From: Podila epigama | Taxonomy: Eukaryota; Mortierellomycota; Mortierellomycetes; Mortierellales; Mortierellaceae | Direction: 5' to 3' | DNA length: 19,565 nt | NCBI GenBank assembly: GCA_015679605.1 | Contig: JAAAVE010000238.1 | Location: forward strand, 1-19,565 | Part shown: positions 11,276 to 19,565 of the stretch, piece by piece | Position numbering within the stretch: position 1 is the stretch's first letter | Layout: the number at the start of each line of letters is the position of its first letter | Notes under the pieces: model-generated | Told to the model about the DNA's origin: nothing | The model's database searches: none | What the model saw: only the letters and a program-made list of their open reading frames with translations | Translations under genes and position numbers: made by a program

Positions 11276-14268
11276 TCAAATCTCATGGATGCCGCCGAGC
11301 CCTGTCAGACTATGCGAGGAGCCTGAATGGGAAAGACCAGTGTTTGAGGGTGAATTTGCTGTTCCTGCTGCTGCTGCTGCTCGTCGATCAAGTTCACGTC
11401 GTACATGGTTCATGCCTAGCTCATCACCCAAGGTCATTGATCCTGAATCAGTCGATGCTTTGCGATTGCCGTTGGTATTGTTATTGCCAAAGGTCGCAAC
11501 CAGATTGCTACTACTGCCATTGTTCCCTGAAACGTAATTAGCCGATAATGAGCCATTGTTCATGTTTGAAGTCCCGTTGGCGGATGTAAATCTCGAGTGC
11601 CGACCACCAAATTGATTGTTACCACCATTTGTGGCCGTCGTCATGCCTGATGAAGGTACGTTGTTGCCCCCTCCTCCTCCGTTACCACGATGGGCGTAAT
11701 ATTGTTGGTATTGCTGTGCCTTCTGTGTTCGTTGGTAATTCCGATGGTGTTGCAACGTGGGTCCAGAGAACTTGCGCCGATTCTTGTTCCATTGCCGAGA
11801 CCGTGAGAAAATGGGTTTGAGGTACCGATCATCGAAAGACAAGAACCAGTGTGTGTCGTCAGGATGATTGGCAGAAGCGACCGGCAAGGGTATGATATTA
11901 TTATCGCGGTACCTATGGCCATCATGCGGTCCCGAACCCGTCGATGATCCAGATCCAGAACTCGACCCAGACCCACCAAACTCATCATCTGAGGGTCGCG
12001 AATGGACCGACAGCTCAGAGTTTGAATATGCGGAATGCATATAGAGTGCCTGGCTATCGCTTCCTCGACCATGAATATCGTCGCTGAGGTAGATTTCGCG
12101 GTCGTGGTCATAGTGTTCACCCCAATGCTCATCGTCCTCGCTCTCTCCTTCAGAATCAATGCATCCAACCTTGACACCAAGGATGGCCAACATGCGGGCT
12201 GTCGTGCCTCCAAACACAATCACGGAAAGTACGACCACCACCAAGATGGTCGTCTTCAAAGCTGCTGCCTCTGCCACACCATCCAATCCCGCGGCCAACG
12301 CAAATGCGACAGCACCACGAAGTCCTGCCCAGAAAAGCATCACTTGGTGAGGTCGAGAAAGAGTATCCGATCGCCTCAGCACATAGACCGACACCATATT
12401 GATCAACGATGACAACGGGAACACAGCCGCGTACCGCGATATGCAAATAAAGACCTGTTTTGATTTTGAGGGCGAAAAAGAGAACATTATTTGGAATCGG
12501 TCAGTCAATACATATGGATCTTTTTTTTTTTTTTTTTCCTTTTCATTTTTTTTTTTTTTTTTCCCTTGCATTTTTTTTTCTTGCCCTGCCCTGCTCACAA
12601 ATAGATATTTGGTCACTTTTAACCAGAAAAGAGAATGAAAACCTTTGAAAAGAGATACAAAGAGAGAGAAAAAACCACTTACAAAGGTAAACATGATGAA
12701 GAGCGGCTTGTAATCCAAGTCCATCTCAGTAAAGAGGGTCAATCCGAGGTAGATAAAGATAAAGTTCTCAGAGAGTTGTGCCAAGACTTGGAAAAGCGAT
12801 TTCGTGGTTCGTTTGGACCGTAATGACATGGACTCGTACGCATAGTGTTTGAGAGTGATGCCACAGAACAGGAGCGAGACAATACCAGAGAGATGGACAC
12901 TGTTCGAGAAAAAGTAGGAAGCATAGGCCATCAAAGCAATCAGGCATGATTCAAGACCAGGATAGAGGTGAATGTTGGTCTTTTTAAGCCCCAGGGCAGC
13001 CATGAGTCCAATGAAGGTGCCAATCATGAGCGACACAATAAAGACAAAAAAGAAGGTCGACACTCCGTGCAACACATTGCCCAAATGAAAATCCTCTCCT
13101 CGATACTTTTTCAGTGTCCTATGTAGACCAATTGAACACAAGCATTGGGTTGGGGTTAGTCTCAAGTTTTTCCTTGTAATCTGTCAAGACTCTTGGCACT
13201 AAAATAAAATGCAAGGGGTCCTCATATCGATATGCATAGCACTATTTTTTTTTGTTTTTTTGTCGTTATCTATTTATAAGGGTGTTTCCAACATATCAAA
13301 CACTTACTCAAACATGACGATGGAAACCGCATCGTTGAGAATACTCTCGCCAAAGATGACCGAGTACAGTTTTGGGTCGACTTTGAGCTGGTTAAAGATG
13401 GCGAGGATGGTGACTGGATCAGTGGCTGACAGGACAGAGCCAAAAATCATTGAATCCAAAAAGCTCAACTGTAATGACTCGAGGCCTGTGAGCGACAATA
13501 AGTAGACCAGTACACTATAATGATGATGATGAAGAAGAAGAAAAAAAAGACGTCAGAAAAAAGATGTTCCATTCCAACCATGACAAATTATGACCACCAT
13601 GACAAACTATGAAACAAATACAGAGTCTACACAGGTACACAGGTACACAGGTACACACAGATAACACAGGACGCGGAAAAAAAAATACAAGGGCCACACT
13701 TACCCAACGACCAGCGCAGAGATAAAAGTGCCGACAAAGGCGAAAGTGAGAATACTGCCCAAGTTGCGAAAGAATCGAGCTTGCTTCATTTCATAGCCCG
13801 AGTTGAGGATAATAGGTGGTAGCAACAGGTTGAAAAAGTATGTATGACGAAAGGTGACCATGTCCTGTACCATCGTCCCAGGTGAGACACGGATGATGAA
13901 TCCGATAATCATTCCTATTTCCCCATTCAACAAAAAAATAAAAATAAAAAAGACCAACCCGGTCAAAGGAATAACTGTCAGTGTCAGGAAGCATGTCTTT
14001 TTTCATGCATGGAATGAAAGGCAGTTGCATTGCAACACTGCCCTCCAACCTAACTACAAGCACAGCCTCATTTTTCTTCTCATGGTAATACAAAAAAAAG
14101 AGGGGTACCTGTCATGATAGAAATGACGGTTTCGTGGATGGCAGTGATCTTGCGGACCTGCAGATAGTACGAAGTCCACATGGCACCAATGAGCAGCACT
14201 GTGAGGATGAGCAAGGCCCAGCTGGAATACAGCTCCTCAATCTCTGCGGGAGGTGGAGTGGTATCCAT
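11276..14268 (-). CDS. NHX1: Endosomal/vacuolar Na+(K+)/H+ exchanger, Nhx1 type
   Basis: CPA1-family antiporter that exchanges lumenal H+ for cytosolic Na+ or K+ in late endosome/vacuole membranes and supports pH control and trafficking. Minus-strand exons: 14268-14109, 13914-13704, 13514-13308, 13118-12683, 12454-11276; the phases close exactly to 730 aa. The start is supported by an in-frame TGA two codons upstream. Residues: first membrane segment about 12-36 ([20 protein letters not shown]); [10 protein letters not shown] at 85-94; SATDPVT at 153-159; FGESILND at 178-185; [18 protein letters not shown] and [12 protein letters not shown] in exon 4; [12 protein letters not shown] at 381-392; [10 protein letters not shown] at 418-427. 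Residues from about 435 onward are cytosolic, beginning with an acidic stretch ([14 protein letters not shown]) like that after the last helix of yeast Nhx1. Yeast Nhx1 is about 633 aa, so the tail is extended. The N-terminus is shorter than in yeast, with no long signal-peptide region. Confidence 0.95.
11279..12165 (-). other. Extended disordered cytosolic tail of the NHX1 protein
   Basis: About 295 residues follow the last transmembrane helix. In order they are: an acidic part; a Gly/Ser run ([16 protein letters not shown]); a conserved-looking island [17 protein letters not shown], similar to an island found in other NHX/NHE tails; a basic [13 protein letters not shown] part; Asn/Gly/Ser-rich repeats; and an alanine run near RRAAAAAG. 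Apart from the [14 protein letters not shown] island it is low complexity, so it is probably regulatory or a trafficking tail. Confidence 0.75.
12455..12682 (-). other. Stop-free 228-nt intron of NHX1
   Basis: On the minus strand the donor GTAAGT follows IMFTF and the acceptor AAAACAG precedes [15 protein letters not shown], giving the membrane sequence expected for Nhx1. The intron is 76 codons with no stop in frame. It includes two long purine runs that would read as lysine-rich blocks ([14 protein letters not shown]). Retention would break a transmembrane region with a charged insert, so removal is strongly expected. Confidence 0.85.
13629..13652. repeat. ACACAGGT x3 tandem repeat in an NHX1 intron
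   Basis: Three perfect copies of an 8-bp unit lie in the intron 13703-13515. On the transcribed minus strand they read ACCTGTGT, so the RNA contains several UGU/UGUA-like motifs. No function is evident. Confidence 0.85.
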
Positions 14269-14486
14269 GAGTCAATGTCAAAAATGTATAAAGTCAAAAG
14301 ATTAAGGCTGTAAACGGATGACGAATTATAGTATAGATTGCGCAAGGTGGGTGCAAAGGTTTAGGACCAAGTGCAGTGCACCGTTCTATTTTTTTGGTCG
14401 TTGGTCGATGGTGGTGGTCACCAAGCGTGTCAATGCGTGAGACTGGATGGGAAAAGGATGAGATAGACTAGACTGGATAGGTAGTG

Positions 14487-14560
14487 GACGGTGGATGGAT
14501 GGAAGGATGAGTGGATGAGTATGAGTGGATGGATGTAATGAATGAATAGATGAACGGACA
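14487..14560. repeat. Imperfect GGATG/GATGA repeats upstream of NHX1
   Basis: The sequence is a run of GGATGGATGG, GGATGAGT and GAATGAATAGATGA variants, about 220-290 bases upstream of the NHX1 start codon. Confidence 0.75.
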
Positions 14561-14694
14561 GCATGGATAGACGTAAAACGAAATAGTAATGACACAATCA
14601 GTAAAAAATAGAAATTTAAAAAAAGGGCTGTGCCCAAAGGAATGATGGAATTCGGAACAATTCTTCTTTTAATAAGGCAGGGTTGAATTGGATT

Positions 14695-14742
14695 GAATGG
14701 ATGGATGGATGAATGGATGGATGGATGATGAATGGGTGGATG
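14695..14742. repeat. GGAT/GAAT tetranucleotide microsatellite
   Basis: GAAT, three GGAT, GAAT, then more GGAT units and GATGAATGGGTGGATG form an interrupted microsatellite in the same intergenic region. The same GGAT unit occurs in the SEB1/NCB2 divergent region. Confidence 0.85.
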
Positions 14743-14898
14743 TTCCTCTTCCTTTTCTCTTTCTCTGTCTTTGCTCTCACTCTGCTCTCACTGACTCACA
14801 CACTCATTTCGCCCATTGTCATGCTACTCTTCAATGAACCACACAAGTGAAAAGTGAGTGAGATTACATCTTTCTTTGATCACCTCGCGTGTTTTTTT

Positions 14899-14945
14899 TT
14901 ATCCCCACCGCGTTTTCTTGGGTGCCTGTGCTGTCTGGTTCTCGT

Positions 14946-14982
<37 letters not shown>

Positions 14983-17900
14983 ATGGCTATGGCTCTGGTC
15001 ATCGTGTCCGCCTAGACCTTGCTCCTGTCTAGAGTCACTCTCATACTCATAGTCGCGCTTCCCTGTCAACGCTCCACCTCCTACATACCCACCACCTCGT
15101 CCACGGAACGAAGGCATCTCTGGCAACGGATGGTGGTGCCCTCCTCCACGAGCACCTTCCATCCCTCCACGAGCACCTTCCATCCCTCCACGACCCCTTC
15201 CACGTCCACCTCCACCAATGCCATTGTTGGTACCATGGTGGCCAAATCCACCTCCACCACCACCACCTCCTCCGAACCCTTTGGACTTGCGAGGTAAAGA
15301 CTCCCGTCCATGGTCATCCACTGGCTCAATATTCGGCTCATAAATGACCACTCCACCACGAATCATCTCTTGCGTTCCAAATCCACCTACAACACTCGTC
15401 GACAGCCAGCGACGATCGGTGTCTGTCAATCGCTCCAGTGGAATTAGACTGGTCCCCGTCGTATAATCAAAGCAATCGCGTGGCCCAAAACCACAGCCCC
15501 ATCCTACCTTCATCACCTCCCCTTGCACCGTCGTCCGATCCAGTTCAGCCTTGCATCGCTCGGCCTGGCCTCGGTCTGCCATCTTGATAAATGCATTGAA
15601 CTTTGACTGGTTCACCATCAGTGTCGCTATCTGTCCCTTTGCTGAAAAGATCGTCTCCAGTTCTTTCTCTGAAATCGTTGGAATAAACCCTCCACCAACC
15701 CACAATGTCCTACTGATAACTGTATCCCCAAATGTGTGAATGGTCGGTCAAATACATATTGAATAGAATATATTGATTAGGTCGCAGTTGAAATGGGCAC
15801 CTTGACAAAGAAAACAGAGAGAAAGAAATAAAATAAAAAAACAATGCATCAAACTTGCCTCGGATATAATCTGGGCCAACTTGGTCATCCTCCCGTACTT
15901 CAATCAAGCCTTTTGGTCGTGTCAAGTTTGGATTAGGTGGCAAAGGATGTCTTTGGTAGGGTGGTGGACGTGGCTGTTGACTTGACAAAGCATCGCCCTT
16001 GTTGTGGAGCCTGTTTGGCAATGGATGGCGCTGTTGAGAAACGCCACTGTTTTTGTGGTCCTGCTTGCCTCTACCCCGACCAGCACCCTCGAATAGGTGT
16101 CCCGCAGTCCCAGCCTGCAAAAGACCCAAGCGCGCTGGATGCATGTTCATGCCCATGCCAGACATGGATTGATCTGATCTTGACATGGAGGAATCCATTA
16201 GACCAAACCCTTGACTTTGCTCCTGTTGCTGCTGTTGTTGTTGTTGTGGTGGTGGTTGACCGTGCATAGAGCCGTGGCCAGGGATAGCATGGTGGAATGG
16301 ACTCAGACCATAGGGCGGACCAAGAGGTTGTGAGTGTGGGTTAGGCAAGCCAAAGGGATGAGGTGGAAGTGGAGGTTGGGACTGAAGTTGTGACTGAGCC
16401 GGTGGCTTTAGTAGAAACGACAGCTGAGCCAGAGCTTGGTTATCAAGCCCAGCTCCTGTCCCCACTGTTGTTGTTGTGTTTGCAGTCGTTGATGTGGGTG
16501 TGGTTGTGGTTGTGGGTGCGGTTGTTGCTGCGGTGGTACCAGTCACGGATTGCGGCGATGATCCCGATTGTCCAGGAAATGCATGAACAAAAGGCGACAA
16601 TGATGTTGATGTTGATGATGCTGTTGTTGCTGCTGTTGCTGCTGCAGAGGATGATGACACTGATGACCCACCATTCAACTCATTCGTTTTGCCACGAAGA
16701 CGAGGGTCTGAACGTGGATCCCTTTGGGCAACTCCCATGGACGGGAGAAAGCCTGGTGCGATCCCATACAAGCTCCCTGGGGCTGGTAGGCCCATTCCCA
16801 TTCCTGCTGCGACTGCGCTTGGTTGTGTGGTCGATGTGGATGGGGACACTGATGCGGTGGTCGACGGTGGAAAGGCGCCGCCATACATATACGCAGAAGC
16901 ATTTGCACTGGGAACCAAGTTATTATTATTAGCGACTGGGGCCTCTTTCTGACTGCTAGATAACATCCCCTGTAGCTGTTGCAACACTGGAGGAAGCCCG
17001 TGTACGTCAGACGATTGAAACGAGGGCATTTGATAGGCATTCGGTACCACACTTTGGCCCGAAGCCTGCGCCGGATGTGGATGTGGATGTGGATGTGGAT
17101 GTGAGGGCGTCTGTGTAGGGGCCATCACGCCACCTGAACCTGTCGTGACGGACTGTACTTGAAGCGCTGTCGCGAGAATAGTTTGGAGCGCGAGCGCTGA
17201 CGATGGGTCTGAAATGCCCGCCAAAAGTGACGACGATGTAGCTGCTGCCGAGACAGGCCCTGCAGGTGGTGCTAGCTTACTCCAGTCATAAGGTGCGCCA
17301 TAGGCCACCGTACCTGTGGACGTTGATGCCGATGTGGATTCCACTGATGACGAGGGTACGGATGATCCTGATGCTTGCTGAGCTTGTAGTGAAGCAGCCA
17401 GTGTCGTGATAAGCGACGTTGGATCGCTCACCTGCCCTGACTCTCCAGCTTTATCTAATAAATGAAAAAACGAGTGCAACCCCAAATGACATTTCTTTTT
17501 TAGACATTGTTCACATGAAGAAGAACACAACGCCCCTGCCGACATTCCGATTGCGGAGGCCCATTGAGGCCACTCGTGGTTCTTTGGTATAGTACCTGCA
17601 GTGACATGCTCGGTAGTCGTCACATCATTCTTCTTGGCCTCCTTCGTAGTACTCTTCTCAGTCTTATCACTACCCGTTTCGAGTAGAGGAAAGTATTTCT
17701 TCCTAATATTCTCTGTGATGGATGGTGCAAATGTCCCTGTCCTTTCCCAAAGGACAACCACACGTTTTACTTTTTCCTATAGGTAGCAGAAGAAAAAAAA
17801 AACGTTATTGCTTGTGACGAAATGACCTTTGAAGGTGATACTAGAAGAGTGACTGGGATGTTGAACGGCTAATAGTTTTTACAACAAAACCCTTCCACGA

Positions 17901-18683
17901 GATTGAATCCAATGCAAACCATGGACAATGTCACAATGTCGTAATAAAAAGCGAGTCCTGAGAGAGATCCATACTCTAGATATTTGTCCCTGGTCTGTGT
18001 TTAGTTGATCCTGCTTTCCTTTTCAATACCTGTGTCATGTCCATTGTCCCTTGCCTACGATCGCCTCCCATCTCATTGCCTACAATGGTGGCAAATCATC
18101 TCAGGCTTTGGTTCAGAAGGCGGGGCTATACGTACAAGCCTTTTTTCCTTTTTTTTTTTTTTTTTTTTCCTTTTCGTTTTGGGGGGAAGCCTTACCTTTT
18201 CTTTATCCTCTTGCACCTTTGTAAACTCTGAAAAGAGAGCTTCAATATTCTTCTCAAAGCGAGCCACATATTCAGATCCAGTGAACGATGACGATGTCGA
18301 CTTTGTCTTTACAGATTGTGATGTCCTGCAAATCGAATCCAGCACGTACAGTCCTGTCAGTTTATATTCTGGTACACAACGGGTAATGAACTTTTCCATG
18401 CAGTATACAATATTTTTGTAGTACTATAACCGTAAAAGTAATAGAGAGTTAGAAAAGAGTTGAGAGAGTGAGCGAGGAAACATATAGCAGGGAACTTGCA
18501 TCAAATAAACAAAAAAAGGGCAAGTTCCAACAACAGTTTTGGGTCATCCATCATTACTTTGGCGGCTTTGAAGGCAAGTTTGGTCAGTTTGTCGATTTTG
18601 GAAGCGGAAACGGCACGCGAGTCAAAAAGGTTGTGCAATTCTTTGTCAAACTCGGCCACCTCTGGTGGCATTTCCTTGCTCAT
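14899..18683 (-). CDS. SEB1: Seb1/Nrd1-type CTD- and RNA-binding transcription termination factor
   Basis: Nuclear protein that binds the RNA polymerase II CTD and nascent RNA to direct 3'-end processing and termination. Minus-strand exons: 18683-18558, 18423-18196, 17776-17596, 17454-15859, 15719-14899; the phases close to 983 aa. Residues 1-145 form a CID (SASKIDKLTKLAFKAAK, then YYKNIVYCMEKFI, PEYKLTGLYVLDSI and RVVVLWERTGTF). Residues about 165-690 are a low-complexity linker rich in Q, S, T, P and A, with a poly-Q tract and an HP repeat. VREDDQVGPDYIRVISRTLWVGGG (written here across the junction after YIR) leads into the RRM at about 711-780, followed by the family-specific GFGPRDCFDYTTG, SLIPLERLTDTDRRWLSTS and VVIYEPNIEP. 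An RGG-rich segment and an NQ/SQ-rich tail end in KKTRWG. The motif after the RRM identifies the Seb1/Nrd1 family; SCAF4/8 are more distant relatives. The exon 3-exon 4 junction (17595-17455) is the least certain. Confidence 0.9.
15144..15185. repeat. 21-bp perfect tandem duplication encoding an RGG-type repeat
   Basis: Two adjacent identical 21-bp copies (15144-15164 and 15165-15185), with a partial third copy, encode the repeated GGMEGAR unit in the RGG region of the SEB1-like protein. The reading frame is kept. Confidence 0.92.
15720..15858 (-). other. GC-AG intron immediately before the RRM of the SEB1-like gene
   Basis: On the minus strand exon 4 ends ATCCGAG at 15859 and the intron opens GCAAGT. 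It ends GGATACAG at 15720. The split codon G+TT makes valine, giving DYIR-VISRTLWVGGG, which is the expected entry to the Seb1/Nrd1 RRM. Length is 139 nt, so retention shifts frame and reaches a stop at about 15710-15712, giving a protein without the RRM. Confidence 0.87.
16220..16258. repeat. Poly-glutamine/proline codon repeat
   Basis: A run of TTG/CTG/TTG triplets on the plus strand (CAA/CAG on the coding strand) encodes QPPPQQQQQQQQEQSQG in the linker of the SEB1-like protein. It is a typical site for length variation. Confidence 0.88.
17073..17102. repeat. GGATGT hexanucleotide repeat encoding His-Pro
   Basis: Five copies of GGATGT on the plus strand read ACATCC on the coding strand and encode the HPHPHPHPHP run in the linker of the SEB1-like protein. 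Confidence 0.9.
17455..17595 (-). other. Probable 141-nt stop-free intron, SEB1-like gene
   Basis: Minus strand: donor ACTGCAG/GTACTA at 17595 and acceptor CATTTATTAG at 17455, with codon G+AT giving aspartate (HVTA-D-KAGESGQ). The segment is 47 codons without a stop and would encode a Cys-rich stretch (CSSSCEQCLKKKC) unlike the flanking low-complexity linker. The pyrimidine-rich TTTTTTCATTTATTAG end supports an intron, but a coding reading cannot be excluded. Confidence 0.6.
17777..18195 (-). other. 419-nt intron within the CID of the SEB1-like gene
   Basis: The donor GTAAGG follows QEDKEK and the acceptor CTACCTATAG precedes EKVKRVVVLWERTG, restoring a continuous CID. This is the longest intron seen in the window. 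It carries a T20 run on the plus strand at 18149-18168. No extra exon is needed by the domain and none was recognised inside it. Confidence 0.85.
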
Positions 18684-19230
18684 GCTGACTTGATTTTTCC
18701 TGTTTTTTTGCCGAGTCGTTCTTGTGAGATGTCAAAAATCGAAATCAGATCCTGTGCATTAAAAAAAAAAGGAAAAGAGATTATATGGATGGATGGATGG
18801 ATGGATGGATAAAAGTCCCTGGCCGTTCTTTTTTCTCTGTTTCTTTCTTTCTCGTTTCGAGCACAAGCTGATCTACTGCGGATGGAAAGGGAAAGGGTGG
18901 TGTGATTGTTTGTTTTGTTTTTTGTAATGCAGTTGGAAAGATGATTGAAGACGTGAACGATTCAGACTTGAATTTCCCTGTTCGCTGGGAACATAAAATA
19001 ATGCTTCCCTTGGTGGCTTTGCGCAGTTCTCAACGAGGATTTGCACAATGAAAAAAAAGTAAAAAAAAAAAAAACGACTCAACAGACAGAGTATCGCCCC
19101 GCAGCTCACTGCCTTCCTTGTCTTACCAAACAACTTCAATCAACCTCAACGTCAACCTTTTTCACCTCGACCTTTACATCGGCAAACAAAACAGGCGATT
19201 AAGTAAACCCCTACTAAAAGCAACCTCACC
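18684..19230. promoter_or_regulatory. Divergent intergenic region between SEB1-like gene and NC2-beta
   Basis: 547 bases lie between the start codons of two genes transcribed away from each other, so the region must hold both promoters and 5' UTRs. It includes a (GGAT)6 run at 18787-18810, T-rich and A-rich runs near 18703, 18760 and 19051-19073, and no clear TATA box. No ORF in it resembles a gene. Shared regulation is an inference from the arrangement alone. Confidence 0.6.
18787..18810. repeat. (GGAT)6 microsatellite
   Basis: Six perfect GGAT units occupy 24 bases in the SEB1/NCB2 divergent region, about 105 bases upstream of the SEB1-like start codon. Confidence 0.95.
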
Positions 19231-19565
19231 ATGTCCGACACAGAACGTGGAAACGACGATGACTTGTCACTGCCAAAAGGTATCAGCAAGCTTTTTTTTT
19301 TTATTTTTTTTTCTCCATGAAATCCACAAATGGAATGGCACTTTCATCAGATAGTTTGGATGCAAATGAAGCTGATTCAATTCCTTTACTCGGGATATAG
19401 CTACGGTTCAGAAGCTCATCAACGAAATGATGCCTGATGATATTGCATGCGCAAAGGATACCCGCGACCTCTTGATCGAATGCTGCGTTGGTAAAATAAG
19501 CTTCAAGTTTACTCTGGTCTGAATCGAAAACAATGCCATCTCTCATTGTTTTTGTTTTTTTTTTT
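19231..19565 (+). CDS. NCB2: NC2-beta (Dr1/Ncb2) histone-fold TBP repressor, 3' partial
   Basis: Subunit of Negative Cofactor 2. With NC2-alpha (DRAP1/Bur6) it binds TBP on DNA and blocks or redistributes preinitiation complexes in the nucleus. Exon 1 is 19231-19279 and encodes MSDTERGNDDDLSLPK; the ATG has a good context (CTCACCATGT). Exon 2 is 19401-19490, entered through acceptor GGGATATAG with codon G+CT, and encodes A-TVQKLINEMMPDD and IACAKDTRDLLIECCV. Human Dr1 has the same layout: NDDDLTIPRA, a first helix ending in KETLP, then VANDARELVVNCC. The split G left at 19490 fits the glutamate that follows in the family. The intron starting GTAAAA at 19491 runs off the window, so the rest of the histone fold (most of alpha2, alpha3) and the C-terminal part are missing. 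Confidence 0.93.

Larger units (their letters stand above)
14269..14898. promoter_or_regulatory. Intergenic region: NHX1 upstream sequence and 3' flank of the SEB1-like gene
   Basis: 630 bases lie between the NHX1 start (14268) and the stop of the next minus-strand gene (14899). The region must hold the NHX1 promoter and 5' UTR plus the 3' UTR of the SEB1-like gene. It has GGAT-rich imperfect repeats at about 14487-14560 and 14695-14742 and a pyrimidine-rich tract at about 14743-14790 (plus strand). I do not see a TATA box in a convincing position on the minus strand, nor a coding region. Confidence 0.6.

Noticed and set aside
11641-12219. 192-codon minus-strand frame overlapping the NHX1 tail
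   Set aside because: It is an alternative frame of the last NHX1 exon. The competing frame continues directly from the conserved antiporter core.
16363-16932. 189-codon plus-strand frame with leucine and methionine runs
   Set aside because: It is the antisense of the Q/S/T-rich codon repeats of the SEB1-like gene. Hydrophobic runs arise from the reversed repeats, not from a membrane protein.
1-19565. Mobile element, tRNA/rRNA gene or defence cluster
   Set aside because: No transposase or reverse-transcriptase motifs, terminal inverted repeats, tRNA-like folds or rRNA sequence were recognised. All long coding regions are explained by four conserved housekeeping genes.

Overview
The window is nuclear DNA from an intron-rich eukaryote, most likely a fungus. 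The evidence is short GT-AG introns of about 90-230 nt, CTAAC-type branch sites, poly-T-rich introns and intergenic DNA, and four genes whose closest recognisable relatives are fungal proteins (Mec1/Rad3, Nhx1, Seb1/Nrd1, Ncb2). An early-diverging lineage such as Mucoromycota/Mortierellomycota would fit the intron density, but this is an inference and species cannot be assigned from the sequence alone.

Layout. (1) 1-10866, plus strand: an ATR/Mec1/Rad3 checkpoint kinase, cut at its 5' end by the window edge. It has about 20 visible exons and 2,807 codons, covering the HEAT region, UME, FAT, PI3K-like kinase and FATC. (2) 10867-11275: a convergent 3' intergenic region with an array of ATTGG (reverse CCAAT) repeats. 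(3) 14268-11276, minus strand: a complete endosomal/vacuolar Na+(K+)/H+ exchanger of the Nhx1 type, five exons, 730 aa, with an unusually long disordered tail. (4) 14269-14898: the NHX1 upstream region, rich in imperfect GGAT/GGATGA repeats. (5) 18683-14899, minus strand: a complete Seb1/Nrd1-type RNA-binding protein, five exons, 983 aa, with an RNA polymerase II CTD-interaction domain, a long Q/S/T/P-rich linker, an RRM and an RGG tail. (6) 18684-19230: a 547-bp divergent intergenic region with a (GGAT)6 run. (7) 19231-window end, plus strand: the first two exons of NC2-beta (Dr1/Ncb2), cut by the right edge.

Exon models were built by hand from splice consensus, reading-frame continuity and family conservation. 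In all four genes the phases close exactly. The genes are conserved housekeeping functions (DNA damage signalling, endosomal pH, transcription termination, TBP repression), and nothing suggests a functional cluster, a mobile element or a new defence system. The most interesting signals concern splicing. Two introns use GC donors, one inside the ATR kinase core and one immediately before the RRM of the Seb1-like gene. In addition, each of the three long genes carries one stop-free intron whose length is a multiple of three, so retention could make a protein variant.
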